Assembly (NCBI GenBank): GCA_018398815.1
Contig: CM031601.1
Span: 27,521,164-27,546,163, forward strand
Length of the DNA: 25,000 nt
Direction of reading: 5' to 3'
Source: Conus ventricosus
Lineage: Eukaryota > Mollusca > Gastropoda > Neogastropoda > Conidae
Shown here: positions 10,271 to 19,752 of the stretch, in pieces
How positions within the stretch are numbered: the first letter of the stretch is position 1
How the letters are laid out: the number at the start of each line of letters is the position of its first letter
The notes under the pieces: generated by a model
What the model saw: the letters and a program-made list of their open reading frames with translations, nothing else
What the model was told of the DNA's origin: nothing
Databases searched by the model: none
Program-made: the position numbers and the translations under genes

Positions 10271-10310
10271 GATAGAGAGAGAGAGATGAGGACGCATTTG
10301 TTCTAAAGAC
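10037..10310. repeat. Tandem unit: (GA)n plus ACGCATTGTTTTAAAGA spacer, x3
   Basis: Three GA arrays are each followed by a near-identical non-GA spacer containing ACGCATTGTTTTAAAGA-like sequence, starting at 10110, 10209 and 10292. Spacings are 99 and 83 bases. The whole unit (array plus spacer) has been duplicated, not just the dinucleotides. Confidence 0.85.
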
Positions 10311-10814
10311 AACAAAAAAATAACTAAACCTTGAACTTTCAACATTTGAAAAAAAAAAAAAAAAACCAGAATGAAAAGAGATCGCACTTTAACTAACGGA
10401 CAGACACACAGATCGTGACAAGAGTGACCTCATTGACCACCACCACGTGCCCACAAACTGCTGGCTGACAAAAAACAATGTTCAACTGAACTGTGATCGG
10501 GTCCATCGTGCCTGGTCCCGGCAGGGTCAAAACTGAGTACGTACTGTCCCTTTCCACTGGTCCTGTTTCAATGGGACGTCGTTGGCAGTTGAAAGGAACT
10601 GGGAGTCATGAGACCTGGATGGCCGGCCCGGCCCGGCTTCTCCCTTAGCGTGTAAGAGTTCCAGGATCCAAAACACTTTATCTGAAGGAGGGTGGTGGTA
10701 GTGGGGTGGGAGGTGTGTGTGTATCGGGGTGGGGGGGGGGGGGAGACCGGGGTACTTTCTCTGATGACCAGCTGCTGTGAGACGCTCCGACAGTTACTTC
10801 CTAAATTGGGCAAT
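10311..10814. other. Unique DNA with poly-A and poly-G tracts
   Basis: Contains an A17 run near 10350, a G-rich block (GGAGGGTGGTGGTAGTGGGG, then poly-G at 10731-10744) and otherwise unremarkable sequence. No recognised frame. Confidence 0.5.
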
Positions 10815-12402
10815 TGTCCTTCTGTTTGACGGACTTGTGAACTGAATCGTTGTCTTGTTGTTTGTAATGATACTTTTTGAATTAGGGCGCTGCCCTTCGT
10901 TTTATGAGACCTTTTGATTAGGGCGTTGCCTTCTGTGTTATATACTATAAATTAGGGCGTTGCCCATCTGTGTTATGAGACTTATAAATTAGGGCGTGCA
11001 CCTTCTGTTTTTATGAGACTTATAAATTAGGGCGTTGCCCTTCTGTTTATGAGACTTTTGAATTAGGGCGTTGCCCTCAGTGTTATGAGAGCTTATGATT
11101 AGAGTGCGTTGCCCTTCTGTTAGTTATGAGACATATTTGAATTAGGGGCGTTTGCCCTTCAGTGTTATGAGACTTATAAATTAGGGCGTTTCCCTCTGTT
11201 TTATGAGACTTTTGAATTAGGCGTTGCCCTTTTCTGTTTTAAGTAGACTTTTGAATATGAGGCGTTGCGCCTTTCGTTTTATGAGACTTTTTGAATTAGT
11301 GCGTTGCCTTTTCTGTTTCATTGACAGCTTTTTTTAGGCGTTGCCCTTCCTGATTTTATGAGACTTTTGAATTAGGGCGTTGCCCTTCATTTTATGATAC
11401 TTTTGAATTAGGGCGTTGCCCTTCTGTTTTATGAGACTCCCTGAATTAGCGTTGCCCTTCTGTTTTTATGACACTTTCTGAATAGGGCGTTCCCTTCTGT
11501 TTTAGAGACTTCTGAATTAGGGCGTTGCCCTCTGTTTTATACACTTCTGAATTAGGGCGTTGCCTTTCTGTTTTATGAGACTTAGTGAATTATGCGTATT
11601 GCCCTTCGTTTATGAGAACTTATTATTATGGCGTTGCCCTTACTGTTTAATGAACTTGTGAATTAGGCGTTGCCCTTCTGTTTTTATGGAACTTGTGACT
11701 TGAGGTGTTTGCCTCTGATTTTGAATGCCTTAAAAGGGGGTGTCATATTTTGTGTTTTTTTTGGGGACTGTAAGAATGAGGCGTTTGTCTTCTGTTTTAA
11801 GGGTTCTTCACACTTGAGGCTGTTGTGTAGTGTTTTTTATTAGGACTTGTGAACTGAGCTGTGTAGTGGTTTTATAGAAGTGTGAACTGAGGCGTTGTGG
11901 TAGTGTTTTATAGGACGTTGTAAATGATGCGTTGTGTAGTGTTTTAAGGACGTTTGAACTGAGGACGTTGGTAGTGTTTTATAGGACGTGTGAACTGAGG
12001 CGTTGTGTAAGTGTTTTTATAGGACGTGTGAACTTAGGCGGTTGTGTTGTTTTTTATAGTAATTGTGAACTGGGCGTTGTGTGTGTTTTATATTAGGACG
12101 TGTGAACGGAGGCGTTGTGTGTGTTTTATAGACGTTTGTAAACTGAGGCTTTGTGTTGTGTTTTATAGGACGTGTGAACTGGAGGCGTTGTATGTAGCCG
12201 TTTTTATATAGAAGGTGAACTGAGGCTTGTGTAGTGTTATTATGGGTTCTTTGGATTGAGACGCTGTGTAGCGTTTAATTGACGGTGAACTGAGGCGGTG
12301 TGTAATGTTATCATGTTTGTGGTGTATTGAGGCGTTGTGTAGTGTTTTATAGGACTTATGAACTGAGGCCGTTGGTGTATGTTTTATAGACGAGAACTGA
12401 GG
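10815..12402 (+). repeat. Two-class minisatellite, about 40 units of 36-37 bp
   Basis: About 23 class-A units (TTATGAGACTTTTGAATT followed by AGGGCGTTGCCCTTCTGTT; 10880-11720) are followed by about 17 class-B units (TATAGGACGTGTGAACTG then AGGCGTTGTGTAGTG; about 11770-12400). The leftmost partial unit (GGACTTGTGAACTGAATCGT) is B-like, so A appears nested within B. Each A unit contains AGGGC-GTT-GCCCT, a perfect 5-bp dyad lost in B. Copies differ mainly by one-base indels, as expected from long-read noise. Strand is arbitrary. Confidence 0.95.
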
Positions 12403-12420
12403 CGTTAGCCCCTGCTAACG
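12403..12420. other. Perfect 7-bp hairpin at the minisatellite edge
   Basis: CGTTAGC, loop CCCT, GCTAACG. It sits exactly where the class-B repeats end and appears to be built on the last unit's GGCGTT. It may be a chance palindrome. Confidence 0.6.
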
Positions 12421-12569
12421 TGTGTCGTTCTGGTGGTATTCTATAAGGGTGGGGTGAAGGTGAAACACGTTCTAAATCCCACACTTTCTGGGGTCGATAT
12501 CACCGTGTGTCGTATATTACCCTTAAGTAGTGAGGGACATCTCATCTCTCTCTGTTCGCTGTCTCGGTC

Positions 12570-12694
12570 CTCTCTGTGGGCGTTTTCCTCTCTCTCTCTC
12601 CTCTCTCTCACTCTCTTCCCTCTCTCTCTCCTCTCCTCGCTCCGCTCTCTCTCTCTCTCTCCCGTCTCTCTCTCTCTCATCTACTCTCTCTCTC

Positions 12695-12726
<32 letters not shown>

Positions 12727-12727
12727 G
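12570..12727. repeat. Interrupted (CT)n array
   Basis: CT dinucleotides with CC, GT and AC interruptions form a polypyrimidine tract on the plus strand that ends in TCGTCTGTAG, a good 3' splice-site look-alike. Confidence 0.95.
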
Positions 12728-12734
12728 TCTGTAG

Positions 12735-12970
12735 CTGAATCAACGCAACATGTAATTGCATAACATTTGTGGCGCAACAGATCATGTGATACAAACAGCA
12801 GTAGTGATTGTGCAGATCCACTGGTGGTGACAGCACAGACAACCCAATGCAGAAAACATCACAATCCATACCTAAAGGCGTGCTTGGAAGAAATCAGCAA
12901 GGGAACGAAGAATGATCGCCTGTCGAAACTGCAAAGAAGAGGTGAAAGCAGCCTCTACTCCAGCAAAGAG
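12735..12970 (+). other. Possible exon or transcript segment, coding status unclear
   Basis: It is bounded by a CT-tract acceptor (GTAG, 12731-12734) and a good donor (AAAGAG then GTGAGAAAA near 12970). All three frames have an early stop before about 12765, so it cannot be an internal coding exon with that acceptor. The frame opening at 12764 encodes a plausible basic stretch (contains KHHNPYLKACLEEISKG) through the donor. Options are a noncoding RNA exon, a 5' UTR exon, or chance signals supplied by the CT array. Confidence 0.2.
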
Positions 12971-13254
12971 GTGAGAAAACCGACATCCTGACAATCCTTC
13001 ATGATTATTGCACTGTTGTAACTGTAAACATCTGGAAAATCCATTGACAGTTTACCTGTGTGTTATCATTGTATTTAACGTCCTATGCAATTCCCCGTTG
13101 ATCGAGGATCCATCGCGACGAACTTTCTTGTATTGTATTGATGTTTATTTCTAATTTTGTGACTGCACAGCCCCGCACCCCCATCGTCTCCCAAACTTGT
13201 GAATGGCTTGATAAGCTTAACACAATAAATCAATCATTCATGCATTCTCTGGTC
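12971..13254. other. Unique island; nothing recognised
   Basis: Ordinary non-repetitive sequence between CT arrays. No gene or structure is seen. Confidence 0.5.
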
Positions 13255-13500
13255 TCTGCTCTGTCTCTCTCACTCTCTCCCTCCTTTCTCTCTCTCTCTC
13301 ACTCTCTCCCTCCTTCTCTCTCTCACTTCTCCCTCATTCTTCTCTATCTCTCTCTCTCTCCATCCTCTCTGCTCTCTCTTCTCTTCTCTTTCTCTTCACT
13401 TCTCCTCCTCTCATCTTTCTCTCTCACTCCTCTCCTCTCGCTCGTCTCGCTCTCTCCTCTCACTATCTCTGTGTGTGCCTCTCCCACCCTCTCTCTCACT
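13255..13500. repeat. Interrupted (CT)n array
   Basis: Long CT/CTC/TTC polypyrimidine stretch. Leu/Ser-rich plus frames across it are artefacts. Confidence 0.95.
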
Positions 13501-13535
13501 CCATCTGTCCTGTGCCCCCCCCCCCTCTTTCGCAG

Positions 13536-13659
13536 TGTGTGTGTGTGTGGTGTGGGTGGTGTGTGTGGTGTGTGTGTGGGTGTGTGTGTGCGTGCGTGCG
13601 TTGGCGTGCTGCTGCATGCGCGCGCGCGCGCGCGTGTGTGTGTGTGTAGGTGTGTGTGT

Positions 13660-13697
<38 letters not shown>
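13536..13697. repeat. (GT)n with CGCG core
   Basis: GT and GGT dinucleotides with a (GC)n core near 13616-13634 flanked by GT. Strong alternating purine-pyrimidine sequence, Z-DNA-prone. Confidence 0.95.
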
Positions 13698-13698
<1 letters not shown>

Positions 13699-13708
13699 TG
13701 CGTGTTGC

Positions 13709-13840
13709 GTGTGAAAGAAAGAGAGAGAGAGAGAGATAACAGAGACCGGGAGAGGGAGACAGCACAGAGAGAGAAAGAGAGAGAGGGGCGGGTGGGTAGG
13801 GGGCTCGAGGGAGGAAGAAGGAGGGAAGTGGGGGGGGGGA
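13709..13840. repeat. (GA)n and purine-rich tract
   Basis: AAAGAAAGAGAGAGAG followed by GGGAGAGGG-type sequence and poly-G; plus-strand purines throughout. Confidence 0.9.
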
Positions 13841-13861
13841 GCTCGTTGCAAACGTGCGATG

Positions 13862-13898
13862 TCCAATGCACGTTGGATGATCAATTGCACGGCAATTG
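13862..13898. other. Two adjacent small hairpins
   Basis: TCCAA/TTGGA (13862-13877, loop TGCACG) is followed by CAATTGC-ACG-GCAATTG (13882-13898, perfect 7-bp stem). Both loops contain ACG. They lie in a short unique island. Confidence 0.6.
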
Positions 13899-13989
13899 TT
13901 GATTTCCCGGCAATTTCCAGTATAAAAACCCTTCCTCTACTGGTTTCTTGGTTACATTTCTCTTCCGGTTCAGTACTTCCTTTCATTCC

Positions 13990-14390
13990 TCTTTTAGTCG
14001 TTCGTTTCTTTCTTACCTTTCTGTCTTTCTTTTTTTTCTTTCTTATTTTAAGTACGTTTCTTTATATACTCCATCCAATTCTCCTTTGTTAGGCTCCTTT
14101 TTTGCTTTTTGTGGTAGTTCCATTCCTCATTCCTTTTTTTTTTTTTTTTTTTTTATCTTTGTTGCCTGCTCATTTTCTTCTCTATTAATCTTTTTCTTTC
14201 TTATTTTATTCTTTCCTTTTTTCTGTATTCTGTTCATTTATTTCGTTTCGTTAAGATTTTTTTTAGTTTTCTTGTTTCATTCCCCTATTTTATTTTTAGT
14301 TTTATTTTACGGCTCTGCTCAATTTTCTTCATTTGTTCTCTTTTTTTTTTAAAATTCGTTTTCTTTCTTTCTTTCTTTTTTCTGTCTTTC
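13990..14390. repeat. T-rich (TTTC/TTC) low-complexity tract
   Basis: About 400 bases of TTTC, TTCT and poly-T with no pure unit. Phe-rich frames are composition artefacts. It may include a poly-T (reverse poly-A) retro-insertion tail, but no flanking element is recognised. Confidence 0.8.
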
Positions 14391-14718
14391 GTTCGTCTAC
14401 CAAGATTAAGGGTCATTGTTGAGTCCTTATATGGGCACGCAGGATTGATACCTTCCAGAGACCAAGGCGCACTGGGTGGATTTCACGAAGCCGAGTCATG
14501 ACGACCCCCGGTATAGCACGATAAGGTTTTGGGGGGGAAAGGAGAGGAGCAGAAAGAAATGGGGGTGGCAGGTGGGGTGAGGGTGGGGGTTGGGGGTGGG
14601 GGGTGGGGTGAGTCCGGGGAGTTGTGTTTGTGAAAGGTCTGGTTTGAAGAAAAGGGGGCAGTTTGAAAGAAAATCACTAGTAGTGCAAATACGGATGTAA
14701 GGAGGTTAGAAAAGTAAG
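14391..14718. other. Unique island with a G-quadruplex-prone block
   Basis: Unique sequence containing a strongly G-rich block at 14561-14619 (GGGGGTGGCAGGTGGGG continuing as GGGTGGGGG-type runs), with more than eight G-runs of three or longer in 60 bases. Confidence 0.6.
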
Positions 14719-14751
<33 letters not shown>

Positions 14752-14877
14752 AGAAGAAGAAGAAGAAGAAAAGAAGAAGAAAAACAAGAAGAAGCAGAAG
14801 AAAAAGAAGAAAAAAGAAGAAAAGAAGAAGAACAGAAGAAGAAGAAGAAGGAGATAGAGAGGAAAGAGAGAGAGAGT

Positions 14878-14934
<57 letters not shown>

Positions 14935-14963
14935 AGGAGAGATAGAGAGGAGAGAGAGAGAGA
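14719..14963. repeat. (GAA)n then (GA)n
   Basis: GAA triplets with AAA, CAG and AAC interruptions to about 14851, then GA dinucleotides. The plus strand is all purine for about 240 bases, the class of sequence that forms intramolecular triplexes. Confidence 0.95.
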
Positions 14964-15125
14964 TTTTAAAATTCAGTATTATCGACTCCCTGGAATTTTT
15001 TTTCTTATGAATATTTCTGTGATCTATGCTTCTTTTGCTCTTGCTTTCTCATTTCATCGCTTCTGTTTCTTTCCTCTTCTTTTTTACTCTGGTAACTCCT
15101 CTATCCTTCCCCTACTTCTTCATCT

Positions 15126-15240
15126 CCCTCATCATCGATTATCACCATCACCTTCATCATCATCGATCATCATCACATCATCATCAGTCATCATCATCAT
15201 CATCATCGTCGTCATGCATCAGTCGTCGTCATCACATCAA

Positions 15241-15275
<35 letters not shown>

Positions 15276-15378
15276 ACATCATCTTCATCATCACCTTCAT
15301 GCACCACCACCATCATCATCATCACGCATCACATCATCATCATCATCATCATCACCTTCATCATCCACCACCATCACA
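15126..15378. repeat. (CAT)n array with CGT and CAC interruptions
   Basis: CAT/ATC/TCA triplets with short CAC and CGT interruptions. Plus frames give polyhistidine, polyserine or polyisoleucine, without flanking protein evidence. Confidence 0.97.
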
Positions 15379-16045
15379 GTCCATCTTCTTTTATTTTGTT
15401 TCAACTACGTCTCCGCTCACTCCTTCTCTTTTTCTTCCTCCACCTCCTCCTTCTTTATCTATATTCCGGTTTTAAGTCTTCTCTCACCTCTCCTCTCTCT
15501 CTCTGCTCTCTCTCCTCTCTTCTCTCTCTCTTCTTCTCCTCTCTCACTCTCATCTCTCTCACTCTCATACTCTCCTTCTCCTTCCAATATCAACTTTTTA
15601 AACCCTTCTCTTTCTTCATACTCACTTTTCTCCATCGTGTCTGTATAATGTCACGCCTGGCTCTTTCCCTGTCTCCATTGTTTGTCCTGCTGTCTGTCTG
15701 TCTGTCTGACTGTCTGTCGTCTCTCTCTCTCTCTCTCTCTCACGGCTCTCTCTCTCCTCTCGCGTCTCTCTGTCCATCTGTCCTCCTGTCGCTCTAACGT
15801 TCCCTCCCCTCCCCCCGTCTGTTTGTCAGTCAGACCGTCTGTCTGTCGGTCTGTCTGTCGTCTGCTGTCCTGTCTCTCTCTCTCTCACGCTCTCCTCATC
15901 TCTCTCCCTCTCAGATTCGCTCTCTCTCTCTCTGTCTCTCTTCTCCTCTCGTCTCTGCTCTCTCTCTTCTCCCTCCTCTCTCCGTATTCTCTTCTCTCTC
16001 TCTCTCTCTCTCTTCTCTCTCGTCTCACTGTCTCTCTCCCTCCCA
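15379..16045. repeat. CT-rich region with (CTGT)n blocks
   Basis: Interrupted CT arrays (15482-15580, 15719-15780, 15868-16045) are separated by TGTC/CTGT blocks (about 15690-15718 and 15824-15860). Leu/Ser-rich frames are artefacts. Confidence 0.92.
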
Positions 16046-17016
16046 AAGATCCGAATAACGAAAAAGAAATTCGACAGTAGAACGCAAAGTCGTATACAAA
16101 GAATATGACTCAAGGGGAACACAGACGACAAAAATGAGACAATATTTCATAACGAGAAATTCAAGATCGCTTATCAGTTTTTCTTTGAGAAACCACTGCC
16201 ACAACACAAAATTGCTTTTTTCTATATCCGAGTGAACCGCATAGCACAATTCTACACGCAAAGAATCTTCACACAAATAATGAAAAATTAGCACTGTCAT
16301 CAACCTGGCTAGAATTCGGCGTGCTTATTTTTGCAAATAACTGGAATGTAAAAAGGAGAAGTAAACATTGCCATTAAAAACGAACCGGCGATTCCACTTT
16401 AAAGAAAATGGAAGCCTAAACCTGTAACGAAAGAAAAATTGAAAACGCATCACCCATATCTTATTGGAGAAATACACAATTCTTAAACAACAAGCCGTTC
16501 GTAAACAGGGAAACAATCAATTACAACAGCCGAATTGAGAAACAGTTTTTAAGCGAATACAAATATACAAAGGATGAAATATACAATAATGGGTCTGAAA
16601 TAAAAAGATGTTGGCAAACAATTAGAAAAAAAAAACAAGAACCAAAGCCATAAAACGTACTCCAATTTTATCTTGATACGCGGTGTGATATTCCATAAAG
16701 AGAAAAACGCGTGATGGGGGGCGTTATAGCCGTTAGTCACGTCTATACTTGGTAAACATCGGCGCATCATCTGTGACCCAAATGCACGCAACCTTACTAA
16801 TTTTCCAAGAAATTTGGCCGAGTACTTTTTGAGATATTCCATAATAAACAGACAAAAAACCGTATATGGCCGAGTATAAGCCGTTAGTAAGGGATATAAA
16901 AGGTAAAATGAAATCATAGGTCATGCATCCGTGACCCATATGAACATACCTACAATTGTTCAGAAAGATCACCCAGTGTTTTGTCCTGAGCGGTGGAACA
17001 CTGTTTTACCACGGAC
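16046..17016. other. AT-rich unique island with a degenerate tandem repeat
   Basis: About 970 bases free of microsatellites. Two related segments start at about 16686 and 16834. Each shows GATATTCCATAA, then a purine-rich stretch, AGCCGTTAGT, a GGTAAA, and CATC with GTGACCCA near its end. The spacing is about 150 bases. A weaker third trace (CATCACCCATAT, AAGCCGTTCGTAA) lies at 16448-16515. Minus frames of 79-122 codons cross it but I recognise no protein. Confidence 0.55.
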
Positions 17017-17099
17017 GGACACACGGACACACACACACACACACAACACACACACCTCACACACGACACACTACACACACACACACACACACACACACA
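17017..17099. repeat. (CA)n microsatellite
   Basis: GGACACACGGACACAC lead-in, then CA with CGA and CTA interruptions. Confidence 0.95.
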
Positions 17100-17383
17100 G
17101 CATTTCTCGTTCCCATGTAAAGTCTCTCTGTTTTTCTATAAGAACTGGGAGTACAAGAAAATGGTTTTGATGAAAATGAAAATACTGCTGCGTGAAATGT
17201 GAACTTTCGTCGCTGACATTTTTTGGCAAGAAAAGACACAACATTATAAATATTATACGTTGTATTTGACTCTCCTTGTGGACGGAGTTCACTATGCATT
17301 CTAAGAAAATGAATGAATTTGGTTCAGACTGTTTAGTTTATACATTCCTCTATCCTTGTTCTGAATTGAGTCGCAGCACGCAC
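17100..17383. other. Unique island; nothing recognised
   Basis: Non-repetitive DNA between CA arrays with no recognisable frame or motif. Confidence 0.5.
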
Positions 17384-17399
17384 CCACACACACACACCC

Positions 17400-17440
<41 letters not shown>

Positions 17441-17600
17441 GCACACACACACACACGCACGCACGCATCGCACGCACGGCACGCAACGCACACGCACTAC
17501 GTGCACAGCACGGCACGCAACGCACACACACACACACACACACACCACACACACACAACGACACACACACACCAGACAGACAGGCAGCAGGCCGAGAGAC

Positions 17601-17633
<33 letters not shown>

Positions 17634-17636
17634 ACA
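17384..17636. repeat. Compound (CA)n, (CGCA)n and (CAGA)n array
   Basis: CA run, then degenerate CGCA/GGCACGCAA (17456-17525), CA again, and a terminal CAGA block (17574-17636) with a CAGAGA interruption. The composition parallels the array at 1811-2137 but in reverse order. Confidence 0.95.
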
Positions 17637-17913
17637 GACTGGTAAATTCTGGACCAAATCATTGACTGTCATCAGGAGGAATGTGAGCAACAATAACAAA
17701 ATCCAACCACTCTTTGGCTTCAATTTCATGTAGAATACTAGGCGAAGAACGTTCTGGTGGCAATTCGACTGTTTTCACTGTAAGGATGAATTTGGTACTA
17801 TTTCTGGTAACCATTTTCTTCTAAATTAATTACAGAAAACAAACACGAAATATGAACTCTTGCTCCTATGATGATATAATTAACAGCCCATACTAGAAAA
17901 AAAAAAAAAAAGT
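17637..17913. other. Unique island; poly-A at 17897-17911
   Basis: AT-rich unique sequence ending in an A15 run directly before the fold-back repeat at 17914. The poly-A could be an insertion tail. Confidence 0.45.
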
Positions 17914-18066
17914 GTCTGCTTTCGGGACACCAAAATTCGCCAAGCAGAAATGACGACACAGAGCACGCAGAGCAGAAAAGACGACACAACAGAGCCCACA
18001 TTACTGTGTGTGTGTGTGCTGTGTGTTGTCATTTGTGCTAGGCGATTTGGCGTGTGTCGTGAGCAG
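17914..18066. repeat. Fold-back (inverted) repeat, arms about 60 bp
   Basis: The left arm 17914-17972 (contains CGCCAAGCAGAAATGACGAC) is the reverse complement of the right arm 18005-18066 (reads back as CGCCTAGCACAAATGACAAC), with few mismatches and a two-base gap. The spacer is about 32 bases. The left arm also has a tandem partner: GCAGAAAAGACGACACAACA repeats GCAGAAATGACGACACA about 29 bases on. This could be a small MITE-like or fold-back element; no TSD was established. Confidence 0.7.
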
Positions 18067-18575
18067 CATTAATTTTGTTGGGAGTGACGAGCCTGTGATG
18101 ATTAGTTTGATCATAGCAGCAAGAGGTACCTTACTTGTTGGTTATTTACTTTTCGCTTGTTCCGTGCCTCACTTCAGATGTCCATTGTCTAGATTATGCT
18201 GTCTTTGCTCGACCTGTCGGCGGAATGTGAACTGAGGTGGAATAGTAACGTAGAATTTAGGGCTGGCGGAAGTCTGCATTCTTGTAAATGGAATTTGTTG
18301 ATGCTGTCTATTTGTCAGAATTGGGAAATTTGTGTGTGGGAGATAGGGGGAAGACTGTGAAAAGAAAGAAAAAGCGTTGACAGATTAATGGAACTGTTGT
18401 TAAAAAAGAAAAAGATTGTGATGCTATGTGAAACTGTAAAATTTTCCTTTGTTTTGTTTGCTTGTTTGTTTGTTGAAACAACAACAAAAAAAAGGGGGGG
18501 GGGGCAGGGATTCTCAGAACATGAGAAAAGGCAAAATGGTTAAAGAAGTGTGATGGGCGGTTTCTGTAAATACAT

Positions 18576-18578
<3 letters not shown>
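18067..18578. other. Unique DNA with a poly-G tract; no gene called
   Basis: Unique sequence with a poly-G run at 18496-18505 after poly-A. At 18120-18170 a stretch (AGCAAGAGGTACC, TTACTTGTTGGTTATTTAC) faintly resembles the inverted-repeat arm at 21693-21778 but is too short to call a copy. Confidence 0.45.
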
Positions 18579-18642
<64 letters not shown>

Positions 18643-18740
18643 CTAAGAGGCAGAGACACAGACAGCCAGACAGACAGAACAGGCGGACAGACAGACAGAC
18701 AGAAAAACAAACAGAGACAGACAGACAGAGACAGAAAGGT
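18579..18740. repeat. (GA)n then (CAGA)n compound repeat
   Basis: A GA run of about 60 bases, a short spacer, then CAGA tetranucleotides with interruptions. A G-rich purine tract (18811-18848) follows after a short unique segment. Confidence 0.95.
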
Positions 18741-19108
18741 AGGCAAGCAAGTTGTGGGAATGAGGGAGGGAGGTGGGTTCAGAGACACGGAGAACTTGAG
18801 AAGTTGAAGACGGGGTGGGGGTGGAGGGGGTGGGTGGGGGAGGGAGAGACTGGAATAGAAGGCTGACAGATACAGACAGACTAACACATTGAGAGTCTAA
18901 AATATCAGATGACAGAATGAAGACAAAATATCCTGTTTAGTCTGTTGTGTCGATGGGGTTGTTGACGATGTTGTTCTTGTTCAAATTCATCTTAGGTTCC
19001 CAAATGGGGCGACTGTCTGCTTTTTGACATTGCTGTGCTTTTGTTTGTTTGTTTGTTGGTTGGTTGGTTGGTGTGTGTGTCTGTTTTTTCCCATCTGTCC
19101 TTGCTAAG
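18741..19108. other. Unique DNA with G-rich block and (TTTG)(TTGG)n
   Basis: The G-rich block at 18811-18848 has quadruplex potential. GTTT and GGTT tetranucleotides lie at 19040-19070. No gene is seen. Confidence 0.5.
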
Positions 19109-19110
19109 TG

Positions 19111-19176
<66 letters not shown>

Positions 19177-19217
19177 ACGAAGAAGAAGAAGAAGACGAAG
19201 ACGAAGACGAAGAAGAA
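19109..19217. repeat. (GA)n then (GAA/GACGAA)n
   Basis: GA with AAG interruptions passes into GAA and GACGAA units. The plus strand is purine-rich; Asp/Glu frames are artefacts. Confidence 0.95.
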
Positions 19218-19492
19218 AATTTCTCCAGTCCTGGACAAATCTCCATGGCATAGGCCATTCCACAGCGGACGGCAGTTACGACACATCAATGACTGCATCT
19301 CCGCCGTGTTTCAAGAGTTCTGCAGGATGTTGGCGATGCCTCGCAGCCTTTCCATATCCCAGCGATTTCGCTGCAGCTATGCTTCTTCACCGACCATTGG
19401 AAAGTCATCCTGATAGGATGACTGCAGTGCTGTTAGCACTTTCAGATCTCCATGGCTCTCTCGTTGTTGTTGAGCTCAGAGCAAATATTTAG
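19218..19492. other. Unique GC-balanced island with open frames, unidentified
   Basis: A non-repetitive island where plus frames stay open for 67 and more codons. One begins with ATG at 19289 (MTASPPCFKSSAGCWRCLA) and ends at TAG near 19490. Composition is ordinary rather than repeat-driven, but I recognise no domain, and the splice signals (TTCTGCAG at 19317-19324) are weak. It is possibly coding. Confidence 0.25.
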
Positions 19493-19498
19493 TTCCCC

Positions 19499-19515
19499 CA
19501 CCCCCCCCCCCCCCT
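19499..19515. repeat. Poly-C tract
   Basis: CACCCCC then a C run; a small homopolymer tract. Confidence 0.85.
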
Positions 19516-19693
19516 TTCACAATTGATATCTTCCTCCCGTGTGAGAGTGCTTCGCAACCCTAACACAAGGCTTTCTTTGCATTGTTATTGTCTAGGTTTT
19601 TTGTTTCATGTGTTTCACACTATCGTTCGTCCAGCTTTCCTTTCGCGTTCGTCATAAATTACTGACTCTTTGTTTACAGAACCTGTCTCCTCC

Positions 19694-19752
19694 TCCCCCC
19701 CCCCCCCCCCCCCCCCGCCCCGCCCCCCCCCCCCCCCCCCCCCCCCCCCCCC
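19694..19752. repeat. Very long poly-C tract with two G interruptions
   Basis: About 57 C interrupted by G at about 19717 and 19722. It has i-motif potential on the plus strand and quadruplex potential on the minus strand. Its recorded length is unreliable. Confidence 0.93.

Noticed and set aside
10755..10795. CTGATGA as a hammerhead core
   Set aside because: No complementary stem II and no GAAA at the required place.
10815..12402. CRISPR array
   Set aside because: Units are contiguous tandem repeats with no unique spacers, in eukaryotic DNA.
12403..12440. Helitron 3' end
   Set aside because: The hairpin is present but no CTRR terminus or AT target dinucleotide follows at the right distance.
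13138..13902. 254-codon plus-strand frame
   Set aside because: Made of CT, GT and GA microsatellites read through; no non-repeat domain.
15007..15648. 213-codon plus-strand frame with His/Ser tracts
   Set aside because: CAT and CT arrays explain the composition; no flanking coding evidence.
17671..17690. CTGATGA on the minus strand, second hammerhead candidate
   Set aside because: No stem II and GAAA follow it.
18120..18175. Third copy of the 86-bp inverted-repeat arm
   Set aside because: Only about 30 bases align with gaps; not distinguishable from chance.
18540..18887. 115-codon minus-strand frame
   Set aside because: Leu/Ser/Pro frame over GA, CAGA and G-rich repeats.
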